DNA from: Rhodohalobacter sp. SW132
GTDB lineage: Bacteria; Bacteroidota; Rhodothermia; Balneolales; Balneolaceae
Direction: 5' to 3'
Length of the DNA: 64,000 nucleotides
Assembly (NCBI RefSeq): GCF_003390325.1
Contig: NZ_QUOK01000002.1
Coordinates: 434,001 to 498,000, forward strand
Shown: positions 25,855-34,681 of the stretch, one piece after another
How the letters are laid out: each line of letters begins with the position of its first letter
Numbering within the stretch: position 1 is the stretch's first letter
The notes under the pieces: model-generated
What the model was told of the DNA's origin: nothing
The model's input: the letters and a program-made list of their open reading frames with translations, nothing else
The model's database searches: none
Made by a program: the position numbers and the translations under genes

Positions 25855-27241
25855 TCTCACCTCCAGGGCACTATGGATTTTTATGGGTGATGGCGGAGCG
25901 AAACTCTTCGGTTTTTTATCAACCATCTACCTTGCGAGAACACTGGGCGCATCTCAATACGGGCTGCTGACCCTGGCAATATCTGCCCTCGGTATTGCGA
26001 GCTGGTTTAGTGATCTCGGGCTGAAAACACTGGCTACGCGTTCTGTGGCAGGTTCGTCATCGGAACCGGGTGACCTCGCCCGATTTTTCTGGCTAAAGAT
26101 TTTACTTTCTGCAGCGGTATTGTTGATCGCTGGCGGTATTACCTGGTTTCTGCTATCGGAACAGCCACAGCTCCGGCTCCTGATTCTTCTGTTCCTGCTC
26201 TCCCTCCTTCCGCAATCGCTCAGAGTTGACTGGTACTACAAAGGGGTTCAGGAATTTCACTGGGTAACGCTCTCTAACTGGGTACAGGGAGTTATCTATT
26301 TGTGTGGCTTACTTCTCATCGTATCCACAGATGACCTGCTTCTTGTCCCCTGGATTTACTCGCTCTCCATACTCTTAGGTGCACTCGTTTTGCTTTTCAC
26401 TTATAAAGGCAAAAATTCCTTTATTTCAAAACCGCGGGTTGTTAAATGGGGTGAGGATCTGAGAAACAGCTTTTTTCTCGGTGCCGGGCACTTTTTTTCC
26501 CAGTCAATTATTCTATTGCCGCCGCTAGTCATCGGATATTTTTTTACGGAATTGCAGGTGGGTTACTATGGAGTCGCCCTCAAACTGATACTTGCCGCCA
26601 TGATTATCGATCATGTTCTGAATACGCTTCTTCTGCCAAACCTGACAAAATTATGGCAAAACAACCGTTCTGAAGTTCAACCTCAGCTTAAGAAAGTCAG
26701 CCGCTGGGTTCTATTGATTGGAGTTTGCGGGATGATGGTACTCGCTTACGCCGCTGAGCCAATCATCTATTTTCTTTTTGGGGATACGTATCTGCCTGCG
26801 GTGCCGATGCTGATTCTGCTTTCAGTTGTTCTGCCGATAACGTTCATCAATTCCATTTTCAGTTTCGGTCTGATCTCATTCGGCCTCGATCGTGATTTTC
26901 TCTACTCTACCTCAGCAGGTGCCCTGGGCGCTTTGATTTTGATTATCGGTGCCGGTTTTACGGGCGATATGCAAATTTTGATTCTCTCTGTGGTACTTTC
27001 AGAACTTTGGATCACAATCTGTATGTATTACCGGTTTCGCCGAATTGTAAATCTGAAAATCGGCGGCTTCGTATTGGGGATTACAACCGTATCAGCATTG
27101 CTTATGGCACTCATTTTTCTGTACCTGACGCCCGGAATCTGGATTGCGATCACCTCTCCCCTGATTCTGTTCACCGTTCTCTATATATTCGGCCTGATAA
27201 CCTGGGATGATATTTCCTGGATGAAACGGAGAATTTTTTAG
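25847..27241 (+). CDS. polysaccharide flippase, MATE/Wzx type
   Basis: 464 residues from the ATG at 25847; an ATG at 25826 would add seven residues inside the previous gene. About 12-14 hydrophobic helices with the opening RALWIFMGDGGAKLFGFLSTIYLARTLGASQYG, the usual start of Wzx/O-antigen flippases. It should move lipid-linked oligosaccharide across the inner membrane for surface polysaccharide assembly. It overlaps its upstream neighbour and the downstream deacetylase shares its final base (TAG/GTG). Confidence 0.9.
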   Translation: MANLTSRALWIFMGDGGAKLFGFLSTIYLARTLGASQYGLLTLAISALGIASWFSDLGLKTLATRSVAGSSSEPGDLARFFWLKILLSAAVLLIAGGITWFLLSEQPQLRLLILLFLLSLLPQSLRVDWYYKGVQEFHWVTLSNWVQGVIYLCGLLLIVSTDDLLLVPWIYSLSILLGALVLLFTYKGKNSFISKPRVVKWGEDLRNSFFLGAGHFFSQSIILLPPLVIGYFFTELQVGYYGVALKLILAAMIIDHVLNTLLLPNLTKLWQNNRSEVQPQLKKVSRWVLLIGVCGMMVLAYAAEPIIYFLFGDTYLPAVPMLILLSVVLPITFINSIFSFGLISFGLDRDFLYSTSAGALGALILIIGAGFTGDMQILILSVVLSELWITICMYYRFRRIVNLKIGGFVLGITTVSALLMALIFLYLTPGIWIAITSPLILFTVLYIFGLITWDDISWMKRRIF

Positions 27242-28770
27242 TGAAACGAAACATTCATATCGGAATTATCGGGATCAACCCGGGTTGGGAAAAAATCCTG
27301 GATCAGATCGGTGCGAGCTGGTCACGGATTACTTCAATCCGTACAGTTGATGTTAAATCGTACAGTTGTATCGTTGCTGTCCGTAACCTGGAACGTGAAG
27401 AGATGAAGTCCGTCACGCACTATCTCGATGCCGGAGGTGCGGTTGTTGACACGACCGGTCAGTTTCTGAAGAAAACTCCGTCAGCGCGAAAGGTCAAAAC
27501 CATCACACCGGAAACAGACGACCCCTATTTTAATCACATCCGCGAGATTCGCGTTGATGACACTGCTCTTTTTCATCCCACATCAAAAATGGCGGGCGGC
27601 ACGGTATGGCTGGATCATGACCGATCCAATCGTCTCGCGTTTTCAGGGCTGCCATACCGTGTTCTTACCGAACATCACCCGCTGAAACCGACTCAGTTTA
27701 CGTCGGCTGATCTTCCCGCGGTTATCGAACGAACATCCACCCACAGCAGCGGCGCTTGGGTGGATCTCACGCTCAAACTGCTCATCGAGCTTCACTCGCG
27801 ATCCGGGATGCCGTTTGTGCACAAATGGTGGATGCCTGAGTCAGATCATCAAACCGCCACATTTCGTGTGGATACCGATTACGGATCTGAGCAATCGATC
27901 CATCAAACCGCAAGTGTGCTTGATGAGTTTGGAGTCTCATCCACTTTTTTTCTGCACACTGAAGCGCATGAAAACAGTCTTTCTCAGTTTGAAGACATCA
28001 AAAATCATGAAATTTCGCTGCACGGATATCGTCATTCCGAATTCAAAACTAAAGAGCAGTACGTTTCTGATATCCGGCACGGACTCAACCTGCTGAAAGA
28101 TCACGGGATGGATCCTCAAGGTTACGCAGCTCCCTATGGATACTGGTCACCAGAACTGGCATCTGCACTCAGAGAATTCAACTTTCAATACAGCAGTGAA
28201 TTCGGGTACGATTACGATGCACTTCCATCAACTCCGCAATCATCAGGAACGTTGCAGCTGCCCGTTCACCCAATTTCGATCGGTTCATTCAGCCGTTTCA
28301 ATTTTACGGAAGAGATGATTGAAGCCTATTTCCTGGAATGGATACGTATCTGTCAACTTCAGCGAAAGCCAATCCATCTTTTTTACCATCCCAATGACGG
28401 TCACGCTGACGTTCTGAGATCTATTTTTAAACAGGCTGATACCCATTCAACAAAGTGGCTGACCTATTCGCAGTGGGCAAATTGGTGGAAAAAACGGTCA
28501 TCCCATTTATTGAACCCGGTTTTCGATACAGAAACCGGGAATCTGGCGCTCAATCAAACCGGGGAAATTCCGGCAGCCGTTCATCACGATAACAAGATGT
28601 TATGTACCACCGGATCGGGAAATATTGATCTGGATGATCGGCGATTCTCTGTGTACATTTCGCCCGAATGGATTGAATGGATAAACCGAAGAAGAAATGG
28701 CCGGAAACTCTCGCTTTTCAGGATGAAAAAAGATCAACTTATGACGAGCCTTTGGAGGAACCGGTCATGA
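27241..28770 (+). CDS. polysaccharide deacetylase (NodB-homology) family protein
   Basis: 509 residues from a GTG start that shares one base with the preceding stop. The NodB core lies at roughly residues 200-400: FRVDTDYGSE supplies the Asp pair region, ISLHGYRHSEF the metal His residues, and PIHLFYHPNDGH the C-terminal His. The N-terminal 190 residues carry a separate domain resembling a glutamine-amidotransferase-like regulatory fold (AGGAVVDTTGQF, AFSGLPYRVLTE), which is unusual and not assigned. It probably N-deacetylates an amino sugar in the surface glycan. Confidence 0.85.
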   Translation: MKRNIHIGIIGINPGWEKILDQIGASWSRITSIRTVDVKSYSCIVAVRNLEREEMKSVTHYLDAGGAVVDTTGQFLKKTPSARKVKTITPETDDPYFNHIREIRVDDTALFHPTSKMAGGTVWLDHDRSNRLAFSGLPYRVLTEHHPLKPTQFTSADLPAVIERTSTHSSGAWVDLTLKLLIELHSRSGMPFVHKWWMPESDHQTATFRVDTDYGSEQSIHQTASVLDEFGVSSTFFLHTEAHENSLSQFEDIKNHEISLHGYRHSEFKTKEQYVSDIRHGLNLLKDHGMDPQGYAAPYGYWSPELASALREFNFQYSSEFGYDYDALPSTPQSSGTLQLPVHPISIGSFSRFNFTEEMIEAYFLEWIRICQLQRKPIHLFYHPNDGHADVLRSIFKQADTHSTKWLTYSQWANWWKKRSSHLLNPVFDTETGNLALNQTGEIPAAVHHDNKMLCTTGSGNIDLDDRRFSVYISPEWIEWINRRRNGRKLSLFRMKKDQLMTSLWRNRS

Positions 28771-29795
28771 AAATTTTGATGATTGCCCCGCTCTCCGCCG
28801 GAATTGTACACGGAGGTGTTCGTATGCAGAGTGCCAAAACACTTGAGTATCTGCGTACCCGTGGTCACGAGGTTGCGGCCTATAATCCGTGGGAACATTA
28901 CGAACCGGAATCGTTCGACATCATCCACCTGTTTCTTGCAGGCAATGAAACTCTAACTCTCGCCAAAAATCTCAGGAACAGATCGACCCGGTTTGTGCTC
29001 TCCCCGGTCTTTTTCACCCGCAGATCTGCGTCAACAATTCGGAATATATTGTCCATGGAAGATATTGGAAGCCAATTGTTAAAAGGATTCAGTTCTGATT
29101 ATTCTATCAAGGCGGATGTGTGCAGATCAGCAGATCTAATTTTGCCAAACACAATGGATGAAGCCAACCTGATTATTGATGGATTTGGAGTTCCGATCGA
29201 GAACGTTACGGTGGTTCCAAACGGCGTGGAAAATCGGTTCGAAAATGCTTCTGCGGATCCATTCATTCAAAAATATGGGTTGAAAGATTTTACGCTTTTT
29301 GTGGGTGATGCATCCGCTGCCCGAAAAAATGTGTTGCCCATGCTTGAACAGTATGGAGCTGACGATCCGCCGTTGGTGATTATCGGAGCGCTTGATGAGT
29401 CCGATTACTCTTCTGCCTGCCGAAAGTTGATCAAAGCTTCTGACAACATTCATTACCTGGGACCGATAAATCATGACGATCCGATGCTTGAATCTGCTTA
29501 CAAAGCTGCGGCCGTATTTGTACTCCCTTCCCTTTTTGAAACACCGGGTATCGCCGCACTGGAGGCGGGCCTTGCCGGATGCCGTATTGCAATTACCGGA
29601 TTAGGCGGTACCCGTGAATATTTTGGGGATCATGCGTTTTATATCAATCCTGATAAACAGGAATCGATCATTCGGGCGATCCGGAATGCACATCAGGCAG
29701 AAGAGTCCCCGGAATTAAAAAACAGAATTAAAAAACAGTTTACCTGGCAGGCTGTTGCAGAAAAAACTGAAGCTGCTTACCAATCCATTTTATGA
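28767..29795 (+). CDS. glycosyltransferase family 4 protein
   Basis: 342 residues from the ATG in an ATGA overlap with the deacetylase. The frame is open earlier (28677) but the expected N-terminus MKILMIAPLSAGIVHGGVRMQ starts at 28767. The C-terminal donor site shows FVGDASAARKNVLPML, VIIGA, and FVLPSLFETPGIAALEAGLAG with the E-x7-E motif of GT4 retaining enzymes. It acts in the cytoplasm on glycan precursors. It is directly followed by wecB, again with a four-base overlap. Confidence 0.9.
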   Translation: MKILMIAPLSAGIVHGGVRMQSAKTLEYLRTRGHEVAAYNPWEHYEPESFDIIHLFLAGNETLTLAKNLRNRSTRFVLSPVFFTRRSASTIRNILSMEDIGSQLLKGFSSDYSIKADVCRSADLILPNTMDEANLIIDGFGVPIENVTVVPNGVENRFENASADPFIQKYGLKDFTLFVGDASAARKNVLPMLEQYGADDPPLVIIGALDESDYSSACRKLIKASDNIHYLGPINHDDPMLESAYKAAAVFVLPSLFETPGIAALEAGLAGCRIAITGLGGTREYFGDHAFYINPDKQESIIRAIRNAHQAEESPELKNRIKKQFTWQAVAEKTEAAYQSIL

Positions 29796-30889
29796 ATAAA
29801 CCGATAACCATTTTATTCGGTACCCGGCCGGAAGCGATAAAAGTTGCGCCCGTGATCTTGAAACTCCGGGAAAAGAACATTCCGGTGCGGGTGATACATA
29901 CCGGTCAGCATGCCGAGCTGGCTGATGAAATATTGAGAACATTTGATATAAAGCCGGATTTACGTCTTGAGATGATGAAAAAGTCACAGACGCCTATCGA
30001 CTTGCTCCAGCGTCTGCTGAAATCACTGCCCGAATGGATATCAGCAGAACACACCGGCGTTCTGCTGGTTCAGGGAGATACAACTACTGCACTTGCGGGT
30101 GCGCTAACCGCACATCACCAACAAGTGCCGCTTGCCCATCTTGAGGCGGGCCTCCGTTCCGGTGACCGTTCACAGCCTTTTCCTGAAGAAGCGAACCGCA
30201 CGCTGATCAGCCATCTTGCCGATGCACATTTTGCACCCACGGCAAGTGCTCGTAAAAATCTACTCGCTGAAAATATATCGCCGGAATCGATCCACATCAC
30301 CGGAAATTCTGTGGTTGATGCATTGCAGATGATCGTAAAACGGTCCGGGCATTCGGTAAGTGAAATTCGCGGCAAATACAGTGCAGAAAAGAAAAAACTG
30401 ATATTACTCACCACACACCGCCGCGAAAACTTTGGGGAGCCGCTTCGCCAGATTTTTGAGGCCGTATCAGAACTTGCTTCACGTTATCGCGATTTGAAAA
30501 TCCTGTTTCCTGCCCATCCCAATCCAAATGTTCAGGATTTGCTTCATCTGCTTGATCATCAACCCTCCATTGAACTAATCAAACCGCTCAATTACCTCGA
30601 ATTTGTACCGCTGATGGCTGCATCTGATCTGATTCTCACAGATTCGGGCGGTATTCAGGAAGAAGCTCCCGCACTTGGTACGCCGGTCCTCGTTCTGCGA
30701 AAGAAAACCGAACGTCCGGAGCTGATAGAAAGCGGCGCTGGAAAGCTGATTGGCACCGATAAGCAGAAAATTATCGAAGCGACAGAGTTTTACCTGCAAA
30801 CGATGAATCACACTGGCCCTGCTGAAATTTTCGGAGATGGTAATACTGCAGAACGGGTGGTTCAGATTTTAAAAGAGATGAACAGGTAA
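29792..30889 (+). CDS. wecB: UDP-N-acetylglucosamine 2-epimerase (non-hydrolysing)
   Basis: 365 residues, the family length. Recognisable blocks are FGTRPEAIKVAPVIL at the N-terminus, LVQGDTTTALAGAL, HLEAGLRSGDRSQPFPEEANR, TTHRRENFG, LTDSGGIQEEAPALGTPVLVLRKKTERPE. It interconverts UDP-GlcNAc and UDP-ManNAc for a surface glycan. It ends the nine-gene run; no wecC dehydrogenase follows, so ManNAc rather than ManNAcA may be the product. Confidence 0.96.
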   Translation: MNKPITILFGTRPEAIKVAPVILKLREKNIPVRVIHTGQHAELADEILRTFDIKPDLRLEMMKKSQTPIDLLQRLLKSLPEWISAEHTGVLLVQGDTTTALAGALTAHHQQVPLAHLEAGLRSGDRSQPFPEEANRTLISHLADAHFAPTASARKNLLAENISPESIHITGNSVVDALQMIVKRSGHSVSEIRGKYSAEKKKLILLTTHRRENFGEPLRQIFEAVSELASRYRDLKILFPAHPNPNVQDLLHLLDHQPSIELIKPLNYLEFVPLMAASDLILTDSGGIQEEAPALGTPVLVLRKKTERPELIESGAGKLIGTDKQKIIEATEFYLQTMNHTGPAEIFGDGNTAERVVQILKEMNR

Positions 30890-31104
30890 ATGGTAGTTAA
30901 GCACAGTTTATTCAGAGCTCTTAATTTTGTCCAAAAGTCGGGTATCACTATTTAAAAGTTTATAGTTGAAAAATCCCCTCTCGAAAATTCGGAAACAACT
31001 GTAGCTTGAGCGGGGATTTCACCAACTGGATCCCTGTGGGAAGGGGTGTATTTCCCGGAGCCTTGATCATAATTGTAGTCGTATTTTGGCTGCTTGCCCT
31101 TTCT

Positions 31105-31153
31105 ACACACCCCTCGATTTGAAAATCTGCGTTCCGCAGTTTTCAAATCCTTT
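31105..31153. repeat. 49-base dispersed element, copy 1
   Basis: Identical over 49 bases to 31441-31489. Inside is an inverted repeat: GATTTGAAAA and an inverse half at the other end, around a CTGCGTTCCGCAG core. Similarity continues upstream with mismatches (a shared TTTTGGCT...CCCTTTC stretch and an earlier GAGCGGGGATTT). Confidence 0.85.
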
Positions 31154-31260
31154 CCCCTTCGACAGGCTGTGAGAAAATTGTTTCCCCAAAGAAAATGCAC
31201 TTAAATAAATTAAGATTTCTGCCATTTTCTCAGCTTCCAGACTTTCTGACCCACCCCCGT

Positions 31261-31301
31261 CCCCTCCCTATCGCGCCCTAACGGGACTTGATAGGGAGGG
31301 G
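31261..31301. repeat. GC-rich hairpin
   Basis: CCCCTCCCTATC at 31261-31272 pairs exactly with GATAGGGAGGGG at 31290-31301 over a 17-base loop. No T-run follows, so it is not a typical terminator. It sits between the two 49-base copies. Confidence 0.7.
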
Positions 31302-31440
31302 AGCTTCAATACAAGGTTTGACACCTTAAAAAATAATGAATGCCAACGAATGAGAGTGTAAAATCTCACAGCCTCTTGAGCGGGGATTTAAGGGGGGCTC
31401 GATCAAAAAAGTATTCGCATTTTGGCTCCTGGCCCTTTCA

Positions 31441-31489
31441 ACACACCCCTCGATTTGAAAATCTGCGTTCCGCAGTTTTCAAATCCTTT
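31441..31489. repeat. 49-base dispersed element, copy 2
   Basis: Second exact copy of the element at 31105, in the same orientation, 336 bases downstream. The element contains the hairpin-forming GATTTGAAAA...TTTTCAAATC segment. The flanks differ, including an AACCCTCTCGAGAGGG palindrome nearby at about 31511-31526. Confidence 0.85.
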
Positions 31490-31614
31490 TCGCTAACGCG
31501 GGTAAAAAGAGGAACCCTCTCGAGAGGGGATTTTCCATCACGAATCCCGGATTCCTGATGATAGGGGCACTTCAATCATTTCCGGTCCAAAGAGGTAACT
31601 TCTGATTAACCGAA

Positions 31615-33738
31615 TTAATTCAATCCACGTCTGTTCAGAAGATTGGTTACATCGGGATCGCCGCCTCTGTATTCACGGTAAAGTTCCATCGCGTCGCGGC
31701 TTCCTCCGCGCGAGAGAATATGCTCGCGGTACCGGTCACCGTTTTCGCGGGTTAATCCTCCCTGCTCTTTCATAAATGCAAATGCATCCGCTGCAAGAAT
31801 TTCACTCCAGATGTAGGCGTAATAATTAGCAGAATATCCGCCGGAGAATACGTGTGCAAAGTAAGGTGATTTGTAGCGGGGAGGAATCACCGGGTTATCG
31901 AGATTATATTTTTCGAGAGACCGGTTTTCAAACTCCACTACATCGTCGGGTACGGAGCCTTCTTCGAGCAGATGCCACTCCATATCTACCATCGTCGCGC
32001 CGAGGTATTCATACGTATCGAAACCCTGGTTGAATTCCCGAGCCTCGATCAGGCGGTCGAGCAGATCCTGGGGAATGCGTTCCCCGGTTTCGTAGTGAAC
32101 GGCGTAGTTTTCCAGAACTTCAGGCAGTATCGCCCAATCTTCTTCAAATGTGGATGGAAATTCAACAAAATCGCGGGGTACGGAGGTACCAGCGAGTGAG
32201 GGATAAGTTACATCAGAAAAAAGACCGTGAACGGCGTGACCCATTTCGTGAAACAGTGTGGTAACGTTATCAAAACTAATCAGTGCGGGATCTCCCTCTG
32301 CAGGCGGCGTGATGTTGAGCACGTTGACCACAACCGGTTTTTTATCCAGCAGGTGAGATTGCACAACAAACGAGTTCATCCAGGCACCGCCGCGTTTTGA
32401 ATCGCGCGAAAAGAAATCGCCGTAAAAAAGTCCGAGTTCGCTGTCGTCGCTGTCGTAAACTGTGAAGACACGCACATCAGGGTGGTACACAGGGATATCA
32501 TCACGTTCTTCAAATCGAATGCCGTACAAACGCTCCATCGTGTAGAACACGCCATCTTTCAGAACCGTGTCGAGTTCAAAATATGCGCGGACTTCATCAT
32601 CGTTGAAATCATAACGCTCGCTTCTCACTTTTTCGGCGTAGTATTCCCAATCCCAGGGCTGCAATTCATCATCAATTCCATCGCGCTGCATCATTTCTGT
32701 GATCAGCCTGCCTTCTTCATTGGCATTTTCAACTACAGCTGGAATAAGTCCGTTGAGCATTTCGAGGACGTTATCGGGGTGACCCGCAGTTTGAGGTTCG
32801 ATCGCATATTCGGCATAATTCTGATATCCCAGAAGAGCAACCCGCTCTGCCCTCAATTCCGCGAGTTCCAGCACAATCGGGCGGGTATCTATCCCACCGT
32901 CCTCACCAATTCCGCGATTAGCGGATGCTTCCCATAGTTTTTGTCGCATTTCCCGGTTGTTCAGCGACGTCAGCAGCGGATGCCGTGTGGTATTGCTGAT
33001 GCTGATGAGATATTTCCCATCCTCATCGCGTCGTTCTGCCGCTTCACGGGCCGATGCAATTCGATCGCTGCTCAAACCGTCGAGCATCGATTCATCTTCC
33101 ACAATTACAGAACGTTCGCGTGTCATATCGAGCAGTTTTTCCTGGAATTCTGTGGTTAGCGACGAAATCCGTTCGTTGATCTCCCGCATTCTGCGTTGCT
33201 GATCATCGGTGAGCCGGGCTCCGGCACGTACAAAATCGAGGTGTGTATCTTCAAGAAGCTTAAGCGATTCATCATCCAGACCGAGATTTTCACGGTTATT
33301 GTAAAGCTGATCTACCCGCTCAAATAGTGTGCTGTTCAGCAGAATATCATCACTGTGCGCGGCCAGTTTTGGCGCAAGTTCAGATTGAATATCCTGAATC
33401 TGATCGTTGGTATGAGCTGATGCAAGATTAAAAAATACCCGCTGAACTCTTGTCAGGAGTCTGCCTGACCGCTCCATCTCCACAATCGTATTCTCAAAAG
33501 TGGGTTCTTCCGAGTTGTTGGCAATCCGCTCAATCTCCTCCAGGTGTTCTTCCATCCCTGCCGTAAATGCGGGCATAAAATGGTCATCGTTAATCTGGTT
33601 AAAATCGGGCGCCTCAAACGGCAGGGTGCTCTCTTCCGAAAACGGGTTCTCGCTCATATCAATATCATTAGTTTGGTTATCGCAGGCCGCAGCAAAAAAA
33701 ACTGCCAGCAGCAGAAAGGAAATCTGTTTTAGTTTCAT
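31615..33738 (-). CDS. M3-family metallopeptidase lipoprotein (peptidyl-dipeptidase Dcp/OpdA type)
   Basis: 707 residues, about the family length. The zinc site HEMGH is at residues 497-501, with the third ligand Glu526 in the following VEFPS helix. The N-terminal signal ends FFAAAC with Cys19 as lipid site, so the enzyme is anchored in the envelope rather than cytosolic. C-terminal YSANYYAYIWSEILAADAFAFM helices match the substrate channel of Dcp-type enzymes. It would cut short peptides in the periplasm. It stands alone on the minus strand, 41 bases after folD. Confidence 0.93.
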   Translation of the reverse strand: MKLKQISFLLLAVFFAAACDNQTNDIDMSENPFSEESTLPFEAPDFNQINDDHFMPAFTAGMEEHLEEIERIANNSEEPTFENTIVEMERSGRLLTRVQRVFFNLASAHTNDQIQDIQSELAPKLAAHSDDILLNSTLFERVDQLYNNRENLGLDDESLKLLEDTHLDFVRAGARLTDDQQRRMREINERISSLTTEFQEKLLDMTRERSVIVEDESMLDGLSSDRIASAREAAERRDEDGKYLISISNTTRHPLLTSLNNREMRQKLWEASANRGIGEDGGIDTRPIVLELAELRAERVALLGYQNYAEYAIEPQTAGHPDNVLEMLNGLIPAVVENANEEGRLITEMMQRDGIDDELQPWDWEYYAEKVRSERYDFNDDEVRAYFELDTVLKDGVFYTMERLYGIRFEERDDIPVYHPDVRVFTVYDSDDSELGLFYGDFFSRDSKRGGAWMNSFVVQSHLLDKKPVVVNVLNITPPAEGDPALISFDNVTTLFHEMGHAVHGLFSDVTYPSLAGTSVPRDFVEFPSTFEEDWAILPEVLENYAVHYETGERIPQDLLDRLIEAREFNQGFDTYEYLGATMVDMEWHLLEEGSVPDDVVEFENRSLEKYNLDNPVIPPRYKSPYFAHVFSGGYSANYYAYIWSEILAADAFAFMKEQGGLTRENGDRYREHILSRGGSRDAMELYREYRGGDPDVTNLLNRRGLN

Positions 33739-33779
33739 GGGTTGATCAGGTGTTGGTTAAAAATATTTTGTTTTAAACG

Positions 33780-34673
33780 CTACGCATCGGGATAAATTGA
33801 TTTCTTAGCAGCGAGAAGTGTGTTTTTCATCAGCATGGCTACCGTCATTGGGCCAACTCCGCCCGGAACCGGTGTGATCCAACTCGCTTTTTCGCGCAGT
33901 CCTTCAAAATCGCAATCGCCTACCAGCTTGTAGCCTTTTTTGCTGGTTTCATCAGCCACACGATTAATTCCCACGTCGATGATTACAACACCCTCTTTCA
34001 CCATTTCTGCTTTAATCAGCCCGGGCTGCCCCGCGGCAACAATCAGAATATCGGCATCAATGGTGTGGCGGGTGATATCTTTTGTGTACTTATGACAAAT
34101 GGTTGTAGTCGCTTTTCCTGACGAATTTTCCCTGGAAAGCATAATGGCCATTGGCGAACCAACAATATTGGATGCCCCAACAACCACGGCATGTTTACTT
34201 TTCACCTGAATGCTGTAATGTTTAAAGAGTTCAAAGATTCCAGCGGGTGTACACGAACGAAACGTAGGTTGATCCACAGCAAGGCGACCCACGTTCATGG
34301 GGTGAAACCCGTCTACATCTTTTCGATGATCGATACTCTCAATAACATCGTGAGATGATAAATGCGACGGAAGCGGAAGCTGTACCAGTATGCCGTCCAC
34401 ACTGCTGCTTTCATTAAATTTTCGAATCTCCTGCTTCAATTCTTTGGCAGAGATGGTATCTGAGAGGTGTGCTGTTCCAGTTTCAATTCCAACATCATTA
34501 CACGCCCTGGTTTTTGCGCCAATATAGGTGGAAGATGCGGGATCGCTCCCAATCTGAATCACCTGAAGAAAAGGCGGGCGGTTGCCCTGTTTCACCCAGC
34601 TTTCAACATCCTCCCTAATCTGGCTGCGGGTCAGTTCTGCTACTTTTTTTCCATCAATTAGTTGTGCGGACAT
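33780..34673 (-). CDS. folD: bifunctional methylenetetrahydrofolate dehydrogenase/cyclohydrolase
   Basis: 297 residues. Typical blocks: PPFLQVIQIGSDPASSTYIGAKTRACNDVGIETGTAH with the conserved YxxxK, VQLPLPSHLS, CTPAGIFELF, VVVGASNIVGSPMAIML (NADP loop), VIDVGINRV and GGVGPMTVAMLM. It interconverts methylene-, methenyl- and formyl-tetrahydrofolate in one-carbon metabolism. The gene lies eight bases downstream of the NtrC-type regulator gene. Confidence 0.97.
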   Translation of the reverse strand: MSAQLIDGKKVAELTRSQIREDVESWVKQGNRPPFLQVIQIGSDPASSTYIGAKTRACNDVGIETGTAHLSDTISAKELKQEIRKFNESSSVDGILVQLPLPSHLSSHDVIESIDHRKDVDGFHPMNVGRLAVDQPTFRSCTPAGIFELFKHYSIQVKSKHAVVVGASNIVGSPMAIMLSRENSSGKATTTICHKYTKDITRHTIDADILIVAAGQPGLIKAEMVKEGVVIIDVGINRVADETSKKGYKLVGDCDFEGLREKASWITPVPGGVGPMTVAMLMKNTLLAAKKSIYPDA

Positions 34674-34681
34674 AATGTAGT

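Larger units (their letters stand above)
30890..31614. other. repeat-rich non-coding region
   Basis: 725 bases between the convergent wecB and M3 peptidase genes. Holds two copies of a 49-base identical element inside longer similar stretches (about 31000-31153 and 31372-31489), and a GC-rich hairpin at 31261-31301. Short frames at 30952-31200 and 31340-31558 run through these repeats and look spurious. Confidence 0.6.

Noticed and set aside
30952-31558. Frames on both strands in the repeat patch after wecB
   Set aside because: They traverse the duplicated 49-bp element and hairpins, so they are by-products of repeats.
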